Below are positions 34,355 to 42,517 of a DNA stretch of 64,000 nt, one piece after another. The position numbers were made by a program, and so were the translations under genes. Within the stretch, counting starts at the first letter, position 1, and each line of letters begins with the position of its first letter. Below the pieces are notes generated by a model that searched no databases, was not told where the DNA came from, and was given only the letters and a program-made list of their open reading frames with translations. The stretch spans positions 1-64,000 of the forward strand of contig JAKSMY010000001.1 of assembly GCA_024400275.1 (NCBI GenBank). Direction: 5' to 3'. The stretch comes from Paludibacteraceae bacterium (GTDB lineage Bacteria > Bacteroidota > Bacteroidia > Bacteroidales > Paludibacteraceae).

Positions 34355-35095
34355 ATGAAAAAATCACTTATTCTATTCATAGCCGCCGTGGCTACACTAC
34401 CTCTATTAGGTCAAGACGATGGGTATAACGCCAACAAAACGACTTACACCACTACGCTGCAACACACCCCCTACTCCAACGAAAGCACCACGCAAACAGC
34501 GAAACAACAGCAAGTGAAGGTGTCGCAATCGTCCTCAGGACGTGCATTTGAATGCCAAATAGATTTGTCCGGCTCCCTGAAAGCCACGCAAATATTCTAC
34601 GAAAACGTCAGCACCCAATCCATTCCCGACGGTGGCGGCAATATAGACGTAACGTTCGGTGTACGATACAACAGCCGTAGTTTCTTCGGTGCAGGTATAG
34701 GTTTTCACACCGATTTTCTAAACGACCAACTCAAGGAAAACCACAACGGCGTAATCTATCGTATGCCCATCAAAGCATACGAATACAGGTTACCTATCTT
34801 TATCCGGACGCGCCTGTACATGCCCGCGAAAGCCGTTAATCCCTTCTTGGAAATAGCAGCCGGCGGTTACGTGCGCCTAAAAGACCAATTGACTATTGAC
34901 TGCTCTGAAGTCCCCGGCAAGGAGTATATCGACGAATACAAAGCCCATTCCAAAGGAGGATTCTATATGCAAATCGGATTTGGAGTGGAATATAAGCAAT
35001 TCACCACCGCCCTCGGATACCGCTGCTACGGAAAGAACATCTACAACGACGGCAACTATGCCTATCTGAGCGTAGGTGTGAAATTAGGCAAGTAA
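34355..35095 (+). CDS. Outer-membrane beta-barrel protein
   Basis: A 246-residue exported protein (signal ending LPLLGQD). After a Thr/Gln-rich linker (25-60), the rest shows alternating strands and ends YAYLSVGVKLGK, typical of small 8-10-stranded barrels. GGNIDVTFGVRYNSRSFFG and FYMQIGFGVEYKQFT fit barrel strands. Function is unknown. It is read with the YqaE-like gene. Confidence 0.8.
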   Translation: MKKSLILFIAAVATLPLLGQDDGYNANKTTYTTTLQHTPYSNESTTQTAKQQQVKVSQSSSGRAFECQIDLSGSLKATQIFYENVSTQSIPDGGGNIDVTFGVRYNSRSFFGAGIGFHTDFLNDQLKENHNGVIYRMPIKAYEYRLPIFIRTRLYMPAKAVNPFLEIAAGGYVRLKDQLTIDCSEVPGKEYIDEYKAHSKGGFYMQIGFGVEYKQFTTALGYRCYGKNIYNDGNYAYLSVGVKLGK

Positions 35096-35128
35096 TCATT
35101 TTCAACAACTCATAAACACACCACAACG

Positions 35129-36094
35129 ATGCAATTTAACTACACAGGTCATAGCGGTCTTCAACTGCCTCAAATATCCCTCGGTTTATGGCACAACTTC
35201 GGCAGTATTGATAATTATCAGAGCGCGCGTAAAGTGCTACTTCGCGCGTGGAACGAAGGCATTACACACTTTGACTTGGCCAACAACTACGGTCCAGAGG
35301 CGGGTTCAGCCGAACGGAACTTCGGGCGAATACTCCACGACGACTTATTGGCTCACCGCGACGAGATGGTCATATCCACCAAGGCCGGCTACTATATGTG
35401 GGAAGGCCCTTACGGGGACGGCGGTTCGCGCAAATACCTGATAGCCAGCATAGACCAAAGTTTGCAGCGAATGGGACTGGACTACGTGGACATCTTCTAC
35501 AGCCATCGCTACGATCCCCACACGCCCCTTGAGGAAACGATGCAGGCACTCGTCGATATCGTCCGTTCGGGCAAGGCCCTATATGCCGGTATCAGCAACT
35601 ACCCTGCCGAGCAGCAGCAATGGTGCTACAACTACCTGCGTGAGGCACACGTGCCCTGTCTCATCGGTCAATATCGTGCATCGCTGTTCCAACAGCAGAC
35701 CCTTTTCGCCAACCTGCCCGTTGCACGCCAGAACGGCAGCGGATTTATCTGCTTCTCGCCTTTGGCACAAGGACTGCTGACAGATAAGTACCTAAAAGGT
35801 ATTCCTGCCAAATCGCGTGCCAACAGCGGTAGAGGCAATGGTGCCATCACCGCCGAAGCCGTTACAGAACATGCCGTACGCACGGCACAACGGCTGAACA
35901 CAGTAGCCCAACAGCGTGGGCAGAGTCTGGCACAAATGGCATTGGCATGGCTCTTGGCACATGAGGGCGTAACCTCCGTACTCGTTGGAGCCAGCAGCGA
36001 AAAACAAATCAAGGACAACGTGCAAGCCATTGCCAACACCCGTTTCACGGAAGAAGAAATGCAGCAAATAGACCACATACTGCAGATGGATTAA
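35129..36094 (+). CDS. Aldo/keto reductase
   Basis: A 321-residue NADPH-dependent oxidoreductase with the TIM-barrel pattern of AKR family 14 (YghZ-like). It shows FDLANNYGPEAGSAERNFG near 51 with the catalytic Asp and Tyr, STKAGYYMW near 83 with the Lys, DYVDIFYSHRYDPHTP near 118 with the His, and FSPLAQGLLTDKYL near 210. YghZ reduces L-glyceraldehyde 3-phosphate and methylglyoxal; the substrate here is inferred only. The next gene starts 1 base after its stop. Confidence 0.92.
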   Translation: MQFNYTGHSGLQLPQISLGLWHNFGSIDNYQSARKVLLRAWNEGITHFDLANNYGPEAGSAERNFGRILHDDLLAHRDEMVISTKAGYYMWEGPYGDGGSRKYLIASIDQSLQRMGLDYVDIFYSHRYDPHTPLEETMQALVDIVRSGKALYAGISNYPAEQQQWCYNYLREAHVPCLIGQYRASLFQQQTLFANLPVARQNGSGFICFSPLAQGLLTDKYLKGIPAKSRANSGRGNGAITAEAVTEHAVRTAQRLNTVAQQRGQSLAQMALAWLLAHEGVTSVLVGASSEKQIKDNVQAIANTRFTEEEMQQIDHILQMD

Positions 36095-36095
36095 G

Positions 36096-37001
36096 ATGAA
36101 ACACACTTCTTTTTTCTGGTTTTTTGTGCTAATCAGCACGTTGACGGCCTGTCAGCATTCGCCGTGGAACAAGTCCGAGGCGTGGTATAACACATACGAC
36201 AGCATCACGCACGAGGCAGACCTATTCTATATACTATCCACGGAAATCATCTCTTCGCAAGACGACGAAGGACAAGAGGTCTATAATGCCGTTCTCACCC
36301 AAGCAGAGCGAGAACTGCTGGACCAAGAAGCAAGTTTTATTGCAAGCCAGTTAGGGGATTCGATGAATGTATATATCCCTTATTACCACCAATTTACGAT
36401 GAACTCTATCCTACTGCCACAGGATTCATTTCAATTGGCATACAACCACGCACAACAGGAAATAGAAGATGCCTTTGCGTACTATATTCAGCACCTCAAT
36501 CGCCAACGTCCGTTTGTGCTGGTGGGCTTTAGTCAAGGGGCAATGTATATTCCCACCCTTTTGCGCAAGATGGACGGCAATGCCTATCAACGGTGCAAAG
36601 GTGCCTATATGATGGGCTATCGCCTAACGGCAGAAGACCTGCAAGACAGTCGTCTGCAACCAGCGACCGGCGCATTGAACGGCAAAGTGATATCCTTCAA
36701 CTCGGTTACCACACCGGACAAACAATGGCCATTTATTAGTGGCGATGCCGCCACGTGCATCAATCCGCTGAACTGGACCACCGATGCCACACCTGCTGTC
36801 TTATACTATCAGCAGGACACCATCATAATCGTTCAGGACACTACGAGCCATCTGCTATTGTGCGACGTCGATCCCGAGCGCTATTACCTGCCCGGAACAG
36901 AACCGTGGTACCAACACGGCTGCCTTCATCACTGGGATATATTGTTCTATAACAAGCACTTACACCGCAACATAATACAACGGTGTTACGGCAGTTTATA
37001 G
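36096..37001 (+). CDS. DUF3089-like lipoprotein (alpha/beta-hydrolase fold)
   Basis: A 301-residue lipoprotein (lipobox LTACQ near residue 19). The nucleophile elbow GFSQGAMYIPTLLR near 146 and the layout YIPYYHQFTM...AYNHAQQEIEDAFAYYI fit the DUF3089 family of putative lipases or esterases. A candidate catalytic His is in the C-terminal HGCLHHWDI. The substrate is unknown. It is coupled to the aldo/keto reductase gene and its end overlaps the convergent sirtuin gene by 6 bases. Confidence 0.83.
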   Translation: MKHTSFFWFFVLISTLTACQHSPWNKSEAWYNTYDSITHEADLFYILSTEIISSQDDEGQEVYNAVLTQAERELLDQEASFIASQLGDSMNVYIPYYHQFTMNSILLPQDSFQLAYNHAQQEIEDAFAYYIQHLNRQRPFVLVGFSQGAMYIPTLLRKMDGNAYQRCKGAYMMGYRLTAEDLQDSRLQPATGALNGKVISFNSVTTPDKQWPFISGDAATCINPLNWTTDATPAVLYYQQDTIIIVQDTTSHLLLCDVDPERYYLPGTEPWYQHGCLHHWDILFYNKHLHRNIIQRCYGSL

Positions 37002-37682
37002 CAGTTGTTCCACCAATTCGGGCACACCTTCGGTGGCTTTCTTACGAATATGGGTAATGCGGTCACGATACATGCCAAATTCAGGCATACCCGGGTCCAC
37101 AAAATAAATCGGCACGTTAGGACGCACATATTCCAACAGCGAAGCAGCAGGATAGACATTTAGACTGGTTCCCACCACAATCATGATATCAGCCGTTGAA
37201 GCAATCTCACATGCCTGTGAGAAATAAGGCACACTTTCACCAAAAAAGACAATATACGGGCGCAACAAACTGCCATCCGGGTGGCGGTCGCCATAGTGCT
37301 GCTCCCAACCTTGCAAAGGAACGGTCGCCGTGTCGTTGTTCTCGCTACGCAACTTAACAATCTCGCCATGCAGGTGGGTGATGTGTTTGCTGCCGGCACG
37401 CTCGTGCAAGTCGTCTATGTTCTGGGTGATAATCTCCATCGTGGGATAGGCCTGCTGCAGGCGCGTCAATGCCAAATGAGCAGCATTGGGCTGAGCAGCT
37501 AAGGTATCTTTGCGCCGTGCATTATAAAAATCTACGCACAACTGCGGATTACGCAACCATGCTTCGTGCGTGCAGATATCCTCGACCTTGTACTTTTCCC
37601 ACAAACCATCTGAGTCACGGAACGTGCCCAAACCACTTTCGGCACTCACTCCGGCACCGGTAAAAACAACAATCTTCTTCAT
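36996..37682 (-). CDS. cobB: Sirtuin-type NAD-dependent deacylase without zinc cysteines
   Basis: A 228-residue Sir2-family enzyme, expected to remove acyl groups from lysines using NAD. It shows VVFTGAGVSAESGLGTFRD near 4-22, TQNIDDLHERAG near 100, the catalytic His in HLHGEIVKLR near 119, FFGESVPY near 154 and VVGTSLNVYPAA near 178. Between HGE and FFGE no cysteine is present, so the usual four-Cys zinc ribbon is missing and replaced by a short segment (SENNDTATVPLQGWEQHYGD). It is followed after 7 bases by dsbD on the same strand (dsbD read first). Confidence 0.9.
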   Translation of the reverse strand: MKKIVVFTGAGVSAESGLGTFRDSDGLWEKYKVEDICTHEAWLRNPQLCVDFYNARRKDTLAAQPNAAHLALTRLQQAYPTMEIITQNIDDLHERAGSKHITHLHGEIVKLRSENNDTATVPLQGWEQHYGDRHPDGSLLRPYIVFFGESVPYFSQACEIASTADIMIVVGTSLNVYPAASLLEYVRPNVPIYFVDPGMPEFGMYRDRITHIRKKATEGVPELVEQLL

Positions 37683-37689
37683 TATCTCG

Positions 37690-39228
37690 TTATTTTTGAT
37701 CTAACCAATTTAAGAACGTCTGCGGATTGATAGTAAATGCCTGCGCCGATCCCACCTGTTGCCCGTCCTTGTCCAAGCGCACAAAATAGGGCTGAGCATT
37801 GCTGCCAAAACGCTCCTGCTGCAGTTGCGAATACTCTATACCGTCTTCTACTCCATTGCCATTCTCATCACGGCGAGAGTCCACATACAGCATAATATAC
37901 ACATAATCCTCCAACCGCTTCTGCACAGCTGAATCTGCCAGCACAAACTCCTCCATTTTACGGCAATTGACACAGCCATAGCCCGTAAAATTGACCAAGA
38001 CAGGTTTGGCCGTCTGTTGGGCATAGCGCAGCCCCTCGTCATAGTCGAGATAGACCTCCCTTTCCTGCACGGCAGGAGGGGCAAACGCAGCAATGGCTTT
38101 GACAGGAGCACCCCAAAGACCGGGCAACAGATACAGAGCAAAAGCCCAGCAGATAACAGCCACCACCTTCCCCACCCAACTCTTGCGAATAAGGTAAATG
38201 CCCAAGCCACCAAAGCAAACTATCCACAACGCAATAAACAGCCATCGGGGCAAGATACCCCAACCGTACGCCATATCAGCCACGGAAAGGAACTTAAGGG
38301 ATAATGCCAATTCGATGAAGGCAAGGGTTACTTTGAAAGACTGCATCCACTCACCCGATTTGGGCAAGCGTTGTAGCCACTCCGGAAACATAGCAAATAG
38401 GGCAAACGGCAACGCTAATGCCAAGGCAAAACCGAACATGCCAATAGCCGGAGTCAAGTACGACTTACCGGCTGCCTCCACCAGCAACGTGCCAATAATC
38501 GGTCCCGTACACGAGAACGAGACAATCACCAAGGTAAACGCCATCAACAATATACCGACGACACCTCCCTTGCTACGCGCTTGACTATCCAAACGAGTGG
38601 ACCACGAGGCAGGTAATGTGATTTCAAATAGCCCAAAGAACGAGAGGGCAAACGCCACCAATAAGGCAAAAAAGAACAAGTTGACAATGGCGTTTGTCGA
38701 TAGCGCATTCAACGCAGATGCACCAAACAGCACCGTAATCAACAAGCCCAACCCCACATAAATCAGCACTATACTGGCGCCGTATAAGACAGCATCGCGC
38801 TTACCACCGCGTTTTTTCAAGAAAAACGACACCGTCATTGGAATAATCGGCCACACACACGGGGTAAAGAGGGCAAGTAAACCGGCCAACAAACCCAATA
38901 GAAAGATTCCAATGAGGTTGCTATGCGATTCCGAGGGGGGTGCTATAGAAACAGGTGGCTCATCGGTGACATACTCGTATATTTCCGGCGCCAAGCACTG
39001 CTCATCATCGCAGGCAGTAAAGCGAATCGGCAGCACTTGTGCCGTATGCATCGTGCATTGGTACGTGCCCTCATAGTCCTCACCCACCATCGAGTCGCCA
39101 ATTGAGATGAGCGTCATGTGCCAACCCGAATCGATAGCGGCAGTCAGTTGCACACTATCCCCCACAACCTCCCCACTCCACTGAATGGGCTGCAATAGGG
39201 CTAATATGACGAGCAGTAATTTCATCAA
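37690..39228 (-). CDS. dsbD: Thiol:disulfide interchange protein DsbD
   Basis: A 512-residue inner-membrane electron carrier that moves reducing power from cytosolic thioredoxin to the periplasm. A short N-terminal exported domain (about 20-95) is followed by eight membrane segments (about 105-375) with conserved Cys in TPCVWPIIPMT and FSCTGPIIG, and by a C-terminal thioredoxin-like domain with CVNC near 420. The N-terminal domain is shorter than in E. coli. Two heptamer units at 39047-39060 give YQCTMHTAQ within this domain. It has its own promoter. Confidence 0.93.
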   Translation of the reverse strand: MMKLLLVILALLQPIQWSGEVVGDSVQLTAAIDSGWHMTLISIGDSMVGEDYEGTYQCTMHTAQVLPIRFTACDDEQCLAPEIYEYVTDEPPVSIAPPSESHSNLIGIFLLGLLAGLLALFTPCVWPIIPMTVSFFLKKRGGKRDAVLYGASIVLIYVGLGLLITVLFGASALNALSTNAIVNLFFFALLVAFALSFFGLFEITLPASWSTRLDSQARSKGGVVGILLMAFTLVIVSFSCTGPIIGTLLVEAAGKSYLTPAIGMFGFALALALPFALFAMFPEWLQRLPKSGEWMQSFKVTLAFIELALSLKFLSVADMAYGWGILPRWLFIALWIVCFGGLGIYLIRKSWVGKVVAVICWAFALYLLPGLWGAPVKAIAAFAPPAVQEREVYLDYDEGLRYAQQTAKPVLVNFTGYGCVNCRKMEEFVLADSAVQKRLEDYVYIMLYVDSRRDENGNGVEDGIEYSQLQQERFGSNAQPYFVRLDKDGQQVGSAQAFTINPQTFLNWLDQK

Positions 39229-39250
39229 ATCACACGTACAATTACTGTCG

Positions 39251-39282
39251 CAAAATTACAAAAAATCTTTGAATAACCCAAA
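39251..39282 (-). promoter_or_regulatory. Promoter of dsbD (and cobB)
   Basis: Minus strand TTTG, 20 bases, TAATTTTG, 22 bases before the dsbD ATG. Confidence 0.75.
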
Positions 39283-39349
39283 TGTAGCGTTTGAAAAATC
39301 TCATTTTTTGCGGAAAAAGGCAAACTTTATTTGCAAATTACAAAAAATC

Positions 39350-39600
39350 TTTGTAATTTCCTTCGTAAATTCCAGTAGAATTTTTATTAAAATAGCGAAT
39401 AAAAGCAAGCTTTTCTTGCATATTCCAAAATATTTGTAATTTCCTTCGTAAATTCCAATAGAATTTTTATTAAAATAGCGAATAAAAGCAAGCTTTTCTT
39501 GCATATTCCAAAATATTTGTAATTTCCTTCGTAAATTCCAGTAGAATTTTTATTAAAATAGCAATTAAAAGCAAGCTTTTCTTGCATATTCCAAAAATTC
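39350..39600. repeat. Three 83-bp tandem repeats carrying decayed promoters
   Basis: Units begin at 39350, 39433 and 39516 and are nearly identical. Each contains CTTGCATATTCC followed by TAATTTCC with an 18-base spacer: a broken copy of the working promoter that follows the array at 39581-39612. Confidence 0.9.
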
Positions 39601-39612
39601 TTTGTAATTTTG
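39581..39612 (+). promoter_or_regulatory. Promoter of the 39784 gene
   Basis: CTTG, 20 bases, TAATTTTG at 39605-39612. It is the only complete promoter after the three broken copies. The leader before the gene is about 165 bases. Confidence 0.8.
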
Positions 39613-39619
39613 CAGTCAG

Positions 39620-39747
39620 TTTTTCGATTCGTCGAAAACAAAACGGATAAATAATAGGACCCTATTTTTATCACAGGCGGGCTTTATAGTCTTTTATGAC
39701 AAAAAGACGACATGTCGTCGGTGTCCATAAAAGCCCTATATCGCCTG
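39620..39747 (+). promoter_or_regulatory. Structured 5' leader of the 39784 gene
   Basis: A first hairpin TTTTCGA-TTCG-TCGAAAA lies at the start of the transcript. A larger one follows: CAGGCG (39674) pairs with CGCCTG (39742), GGCTTTATA pairs with the CATAAAAGCC side, and the tip contains the perfect palindrome GACGACATGTCGTC (39706-39719). No known riboswitch class is recognised. Confidence 0.5.
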
Positions 39748-39783
39748 CCACAAAGGAACCAAGAACACAATTTGTAAACAACT

Positions 39784-40242
39784 ATGACTTTATCTGCTGC
39801 GGATAGGAAAGCAATGATGGATGACATGCGCTCGTTTGATGAGCCCATGCCGGCTGTCGGTATTTTTTGGTATGATCCGGAAGAACATACATTGTTTGGA
39901 GTTCGTAAAAAGGAGATGACTCCTAAAATGGAAGAAGAAGCAGCAGAGAAAGGGTTGCCCTTCATTAACTATCAGCGACTGCATCGTCAAATCTGGAAAG
40001 AGGAACACTACCGCGCACTTGCGCAGAATGAGCCGACTAAATTTAAAGGGGATTATACGCAAATTCCCCGTGGACGTGTAGCGTGGAATATCAACAAGTT
40101 CGTCGTATTTGTCGGGCAATGGGCTAAAGATATTGAGCCGGAGTTAACAGACCTCATTAATCAAGAATTTGCTCTGCCATACTTTGAATTTCTATATGAT
40201 GAGCATTGGGATTTAGGACATGGATGGTCAGGTGACCTATAG
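39784..40242 (+). CDS. Conserved-looking hypothetical protein
   Basis: A 152-residue soluble acidic protein (LSAADRKAMMDDMRSFDEPM; KFVVFVGQWAKDIEPELTDLI; C-terminal EHWDLGHGWSGDL). No signal peptide or membrane segment. I do not recognise a family or motif. It has an unusually elaborate upstream region: three decayed promoter copies, one intact promoter and a structured leader, which suggests controlled expression. Confidence 0.75.
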   Translation: MTLSAADRKAMMDDMRSFDEPMPAVGIFWYDPEEHTLFGVRKKEMTPKMEEEAAEKGLPFINYQRLHRQIWKEEHYRALAQNEPTKFKGDYTQIPRGRVAWNINKFVVFVGQWAKDIEPELTDLINQEFALPYFEFLYDEHWDLGHGWSGDL

Positions 40243-40389
40243 TACTCGTAACGAGATGTTTAGAAAATATAAACCGTCAATTATTATCGCCTATGGAATA
40301 AAACGAGCAAGAAAATTGCACAATAGATAATATAGCGTTATCTTTGTTTCACACTTATTGAAATTTCGCCAAAATTTTAAGCTCTAGTG

Positions 40390-40431
40390 AAGTAAAGTCT
40401 AACGCTCACTCGTTTCGAGTGGGCTTTACTT
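40390..40431 (+). terminator. Hairpin after the 39784 gene
   Basis: AAGTAAAG pairs with CTTTACTT, and inside it CACTCG-TTT-CGAGTG. There is no long T-run, so termination is likely but not certain. Apart from this hairpin I see nothing in 40243-40554. Confidence 0.5.
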
Positions 40432-40554
40432 TATCCAAGGGCACAGGTGTTTGGCGATACCTCAATAAGTGGATTAAAAAGTTTAGTCCACTTTTTTGTG
40501 CTACTAATCAACGGACTGCAAATAACAAATATCAACAAATTAAAATTACTAATT

Positions 40555-40989
40555 ATGAAAAAAGTATTATTTTTGATTGCAATTGCAATGATGCCATTTG
40601 TATTCAATGGTTGTAAAAACAAAGAAAATGTAGAAAATCCATTAGTGGGTAATTGGGTTATAATAGGAGATGCAGATACGTATGATTACAATGTACGATT
40701 TGAAGGTGTAGAAGAATATCTTTCTTTCCAAGACAATGGCAATTGTGTTGAGTATTTATATGGTGGAAAATATACTGAAGCCAGTTGGGATAACGGCACT
40801 TTGAGTGGCGAAAGTTGGATACCTTATAAAACATACCAATGGAAAAGTGCTGATAATACGCTTTCTTTCTCTCCCGAATTTTGGGGAACAAGCGAAGTCT
40901 CATATAAAAAAGTGACTAATGACATTATTGTAATAGAAAGCATAGGTTTGGCTTTTGGTCGTGTAAAACAAATAGTAACAACAAAATAA
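40555..40989 (+). CDS. Small lipoprotein, lipocalin-like
   Basis: A 144-residue lipoprotein: MKKVLFLIAIAMMPFVFNGC is a signal with lipobox. After it NPLVGNWVIIGDADTYDYNVRFEG and later TYQWKSADNTLSFSPEFWG fit the single-domain beta-barrel pattern of lipocalin-like proteins (GNW near the start). The start at 40555 is chosen because it gives the intact signal peptide; an in-frame ATG at 40447 would hide it. The next lipoprotein gene follows at once. Confidence 0.8.
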   Translation: MKKVLFLIAIAMMPFVFNGCKNKENVENPLVGNWVIIGDADTYDYNVRFEGVEEYLSFQDNGNCVEYLYGGKYTEASWDNGTLSGESWIPYKTYQWKSADNTLSFSPEFWGTSEVSYKKVTNDIIVIESIGLAFGRVKQIVTTK

Positions 40990-40996
40990 TTTGATT

Positions 40997-41344
40997 ATGA
41001 AGAAGATATTATTAACTATTATCACTTTTGTATTTATACTACTATTAGGTAGTTGTGAGAACAAATACGAATTTGGTTATATAGATAGTTTAGAAGGAAC
41101 AGCATGGCAAAGTGCAAAAGGAAAAAGTGAATCTATTTACGAATTTAAGTCCAATCATCAATTGATCTGGAAAACATCATCCCAAACATATACTGACTTA
41201 ACATGGTATTGCTCTGATAATGGCGACGTCAGTATATATTGGAGCAAGTTTATTGGGTCAGGTGAATATTCAAAAGGACAATTTGATAAATATAAAGGAA
41301 CACTTACAATAGATGGTGACCCCTATAAACTAATTAGTAAATAG
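40997..41344 (+). CDS. Small lipoprotein
   Basis: A 115-residue lipoprotein (MKKILLTIITFVFILLLGSC, lipobox LGSC). The mature part (EGTAWQSAKGKSESIYEFKS, LTIDGDPYKLISK) has the same lipocalin-like strand layout as the preceding gene, so the pair may be divergent duplicates. I take the ATG at 40997, not the TTG six bases earlier. A terminator follows. Confidence 0.8.
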   Translation: MKKILLTIITFVFILLLGSCENKYEFGYIDSLEGTAWQSAKGKSESIYEFKSNHQLIWKTSSQTYTDLTWYCSDNGDVSIYWSKFIGSGEYSKGQFDKYKGTLTIDGDPYKLISK

Positions 41345-41349
41345 AACAA

Positions 41350-41371
41350 TGGCACGCATTTCTGCGTGCCA
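41350..41371. terminator. Two-way terminator hairpin
   Basis: TGGCACGCA, loop TTTC, TGCGTGCCA: a perfect 9-bp stem between two convergent genes, with T-rich sequence on both sides. Confidence 0.8.
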
Positions 41372-41376
41372 TTAGT

Positions 41377-41841
41377 TTATTCACCTTTCTGTAACTCGCG
41401 GAGGAGGGCAGCACGGACGAAGCAGTCGAAACGTTGGTAGCAAAGGTGCTTACCGGTCGTGGGACTGATAGGCGCATCTTTTTCGCCCTTGATACGCTGG
41501 GCATCAAAACGCTTCTTCCACATTGCTAAAGTCGCAAGGGCTTGGGCTTTGGCCTCATCCGAAAGGGTGAGGTCATTATTTATATCCTCGGGCTTACGGG
41601 TAATCAACTTCGTTTGCGAACATGCCTGCTTCCAAAGGTTAATCTTACGCAGTTCGGCTCCCTGTGCAGGGTGCTTCTTCCAATCACGCGGATTCCTGAG
41701 AACATAGGTCTCTTTGGCTCCCACACCAAGAACCTTGCCATTTTCATCTTTGAACTGCTTTTGGCGGAAAACGGAATCATCTTGCTTGTTAAGTTTGCCT
41801 GTGAGAACGTCAATAGGGGTAATAAAAGTTGTTTTTGCCAT
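41377..41841 (-). CDS. Conserved-looking hypothetical protein
   Basis: A 154-residue basic protein, TTFITPIDVLTGKLNKQDDSV...LGVGAKETYVLRNPRDW...PTTGKHLCYQRFDCFVRAALLRELQKGE. No signal peptide or membrane segment; helical C-terminal half. I do not recognise the family. It has a clear promoter at 42003-42034, and its ~155-base leader contains the long 11-base array. Confidence 0.75.
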   Translation of the reverse strand: MAKTTFITPIDVLTGKLNKQDDSVFRQKQFKDENGKVLGVGAKETYVLRNPRDWKKHPAQGAELRKINLWKQACSQTKLITRKPEDINNDLTLSDEAKAQALATLAMWKKRFDAQRIKGEKDAPISPTTGKHLCYQRFDCFVRAALLRELQKGE

Positions 41842-41896
41842 AGTTGTATAGTTTTAGAAAGTTATTATAATCTCTGCTCTATATATTCTCTATAGT

Positions 41897-41984
41897 ATAC
41901 TAATATTATACTAATATTATATAAATATCATACTAATCACATACTAATAACATATTAATCACATACTAATCACATACTAAAATC
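41897..41984. repeat. 88-bp 11-base tandem array (8 units)
   Basis: ATACTAATATT twice, ATATAAATATC, ATACTAATCAC, ATACTAATAAC, ATATTAATCAC, ATACTAATCAC, ATACTAAAATC, in exact register. It lies in the transcribed leader of the 41377-41841 gene. Confidence 0.92.
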
Positions 41985-42002
41985 ATAGTTAGATAACGGG
42001 TG

Positions 42003-42034
42003 CAAAGGTACAAAAAAAGATTGATATATGCAAA
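42003..42034 (-). promoter_or_regulatory. Promoter of the 41377-41841 gene
   Basis: Minus strand TTTG, 20 bases, TACCTTTG. Confidence 0.75.
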
Positions 42035-42041
42035 TTTATTG

Positions 42042-42062
42042 AATGGAAAATTGAAAATATGG
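42042..42062. repeat. 7-base array (3 units)
   Basis: AATGGAA, AATTGAA, AATATGG, followed by ACCGCTACGCTGATGG, the same tail as in the lpdA array. Confidence 0.75.
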
Positions 42063-42088
42063 ACCGCTACGCTGATGGAGGGGGGATG

Positions 42089-42474
42089 GGAAGGGGCGGC
42101 GTATAGCAACCCCTAGGCGACTCCGCGCAAGCAGCCCCGCCCAAGCCCAGAGGGATGTACTGTCGCTACGGGGTTCTATACTTGCATAACAGGTAGAAGG
42201 TAGTAGGTAGAGAGGGAAAGGATGGACCCTCTCGGTCCCCCTTCAAAGGGGGAAGGACGGAGAGGTAGAGGGAGAAGAGAGACAAAGAGGGATACTGAAA
42301 CGAGCGAAGGGCATCGAACACCCTGAGCGAGGGGAAAGATAAGAAGAGGAAGGAAGGGGCGGCGTATAGCAACCCCTAGGCGACTCCGCGCAAGCAGCCC
42401 CGCCCAAGCCCAGAGGGATGTACTGTCGCTACGGGGTTCTATACTTGCATAACAGGTAGAAGGTAGTAGGTAGA
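42089..42474. repeat. 123-bp perfect direct repeat
   Basis: Copies at 42089-42211 and 42352-42474, identical over 123 bases and 263 bases apart. Each ends in AGGTAGA/AGGTAGT heptamers. The stretch 42035-42517 contains only repeats; no gene is visible. Confidence 0.9.
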
Positions 42475-42509
42475 AGGTAGTAGGTAGTAGGTAGTAGGTA
42501 GTAGGTAGA
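42454..42509. repeat. 7-base array (AGGTAGT, 8 units)
   Basis: AGGTAGA, AGGTAGT, AGGTAGA, then AGGTAGT four times and AGGTAGA, ending 8 bases before the nadE stop codon. Confidence 0.92.
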
Positions 42510-42517
42510 GAGGGGAA

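Noticed and set aside
38198..38584. 128-residue plus-strand frame inside dsbD
   Set aside because: It is opposite the conserved membrane segments of DsbD and has no independent signals.
39301..39674. Minus-strand frames rich in Lys, Ile and Asn
   Set aside because: They are translations of the 83-bp promoter-bearing repeats, with an exact repeat of the same peptide.
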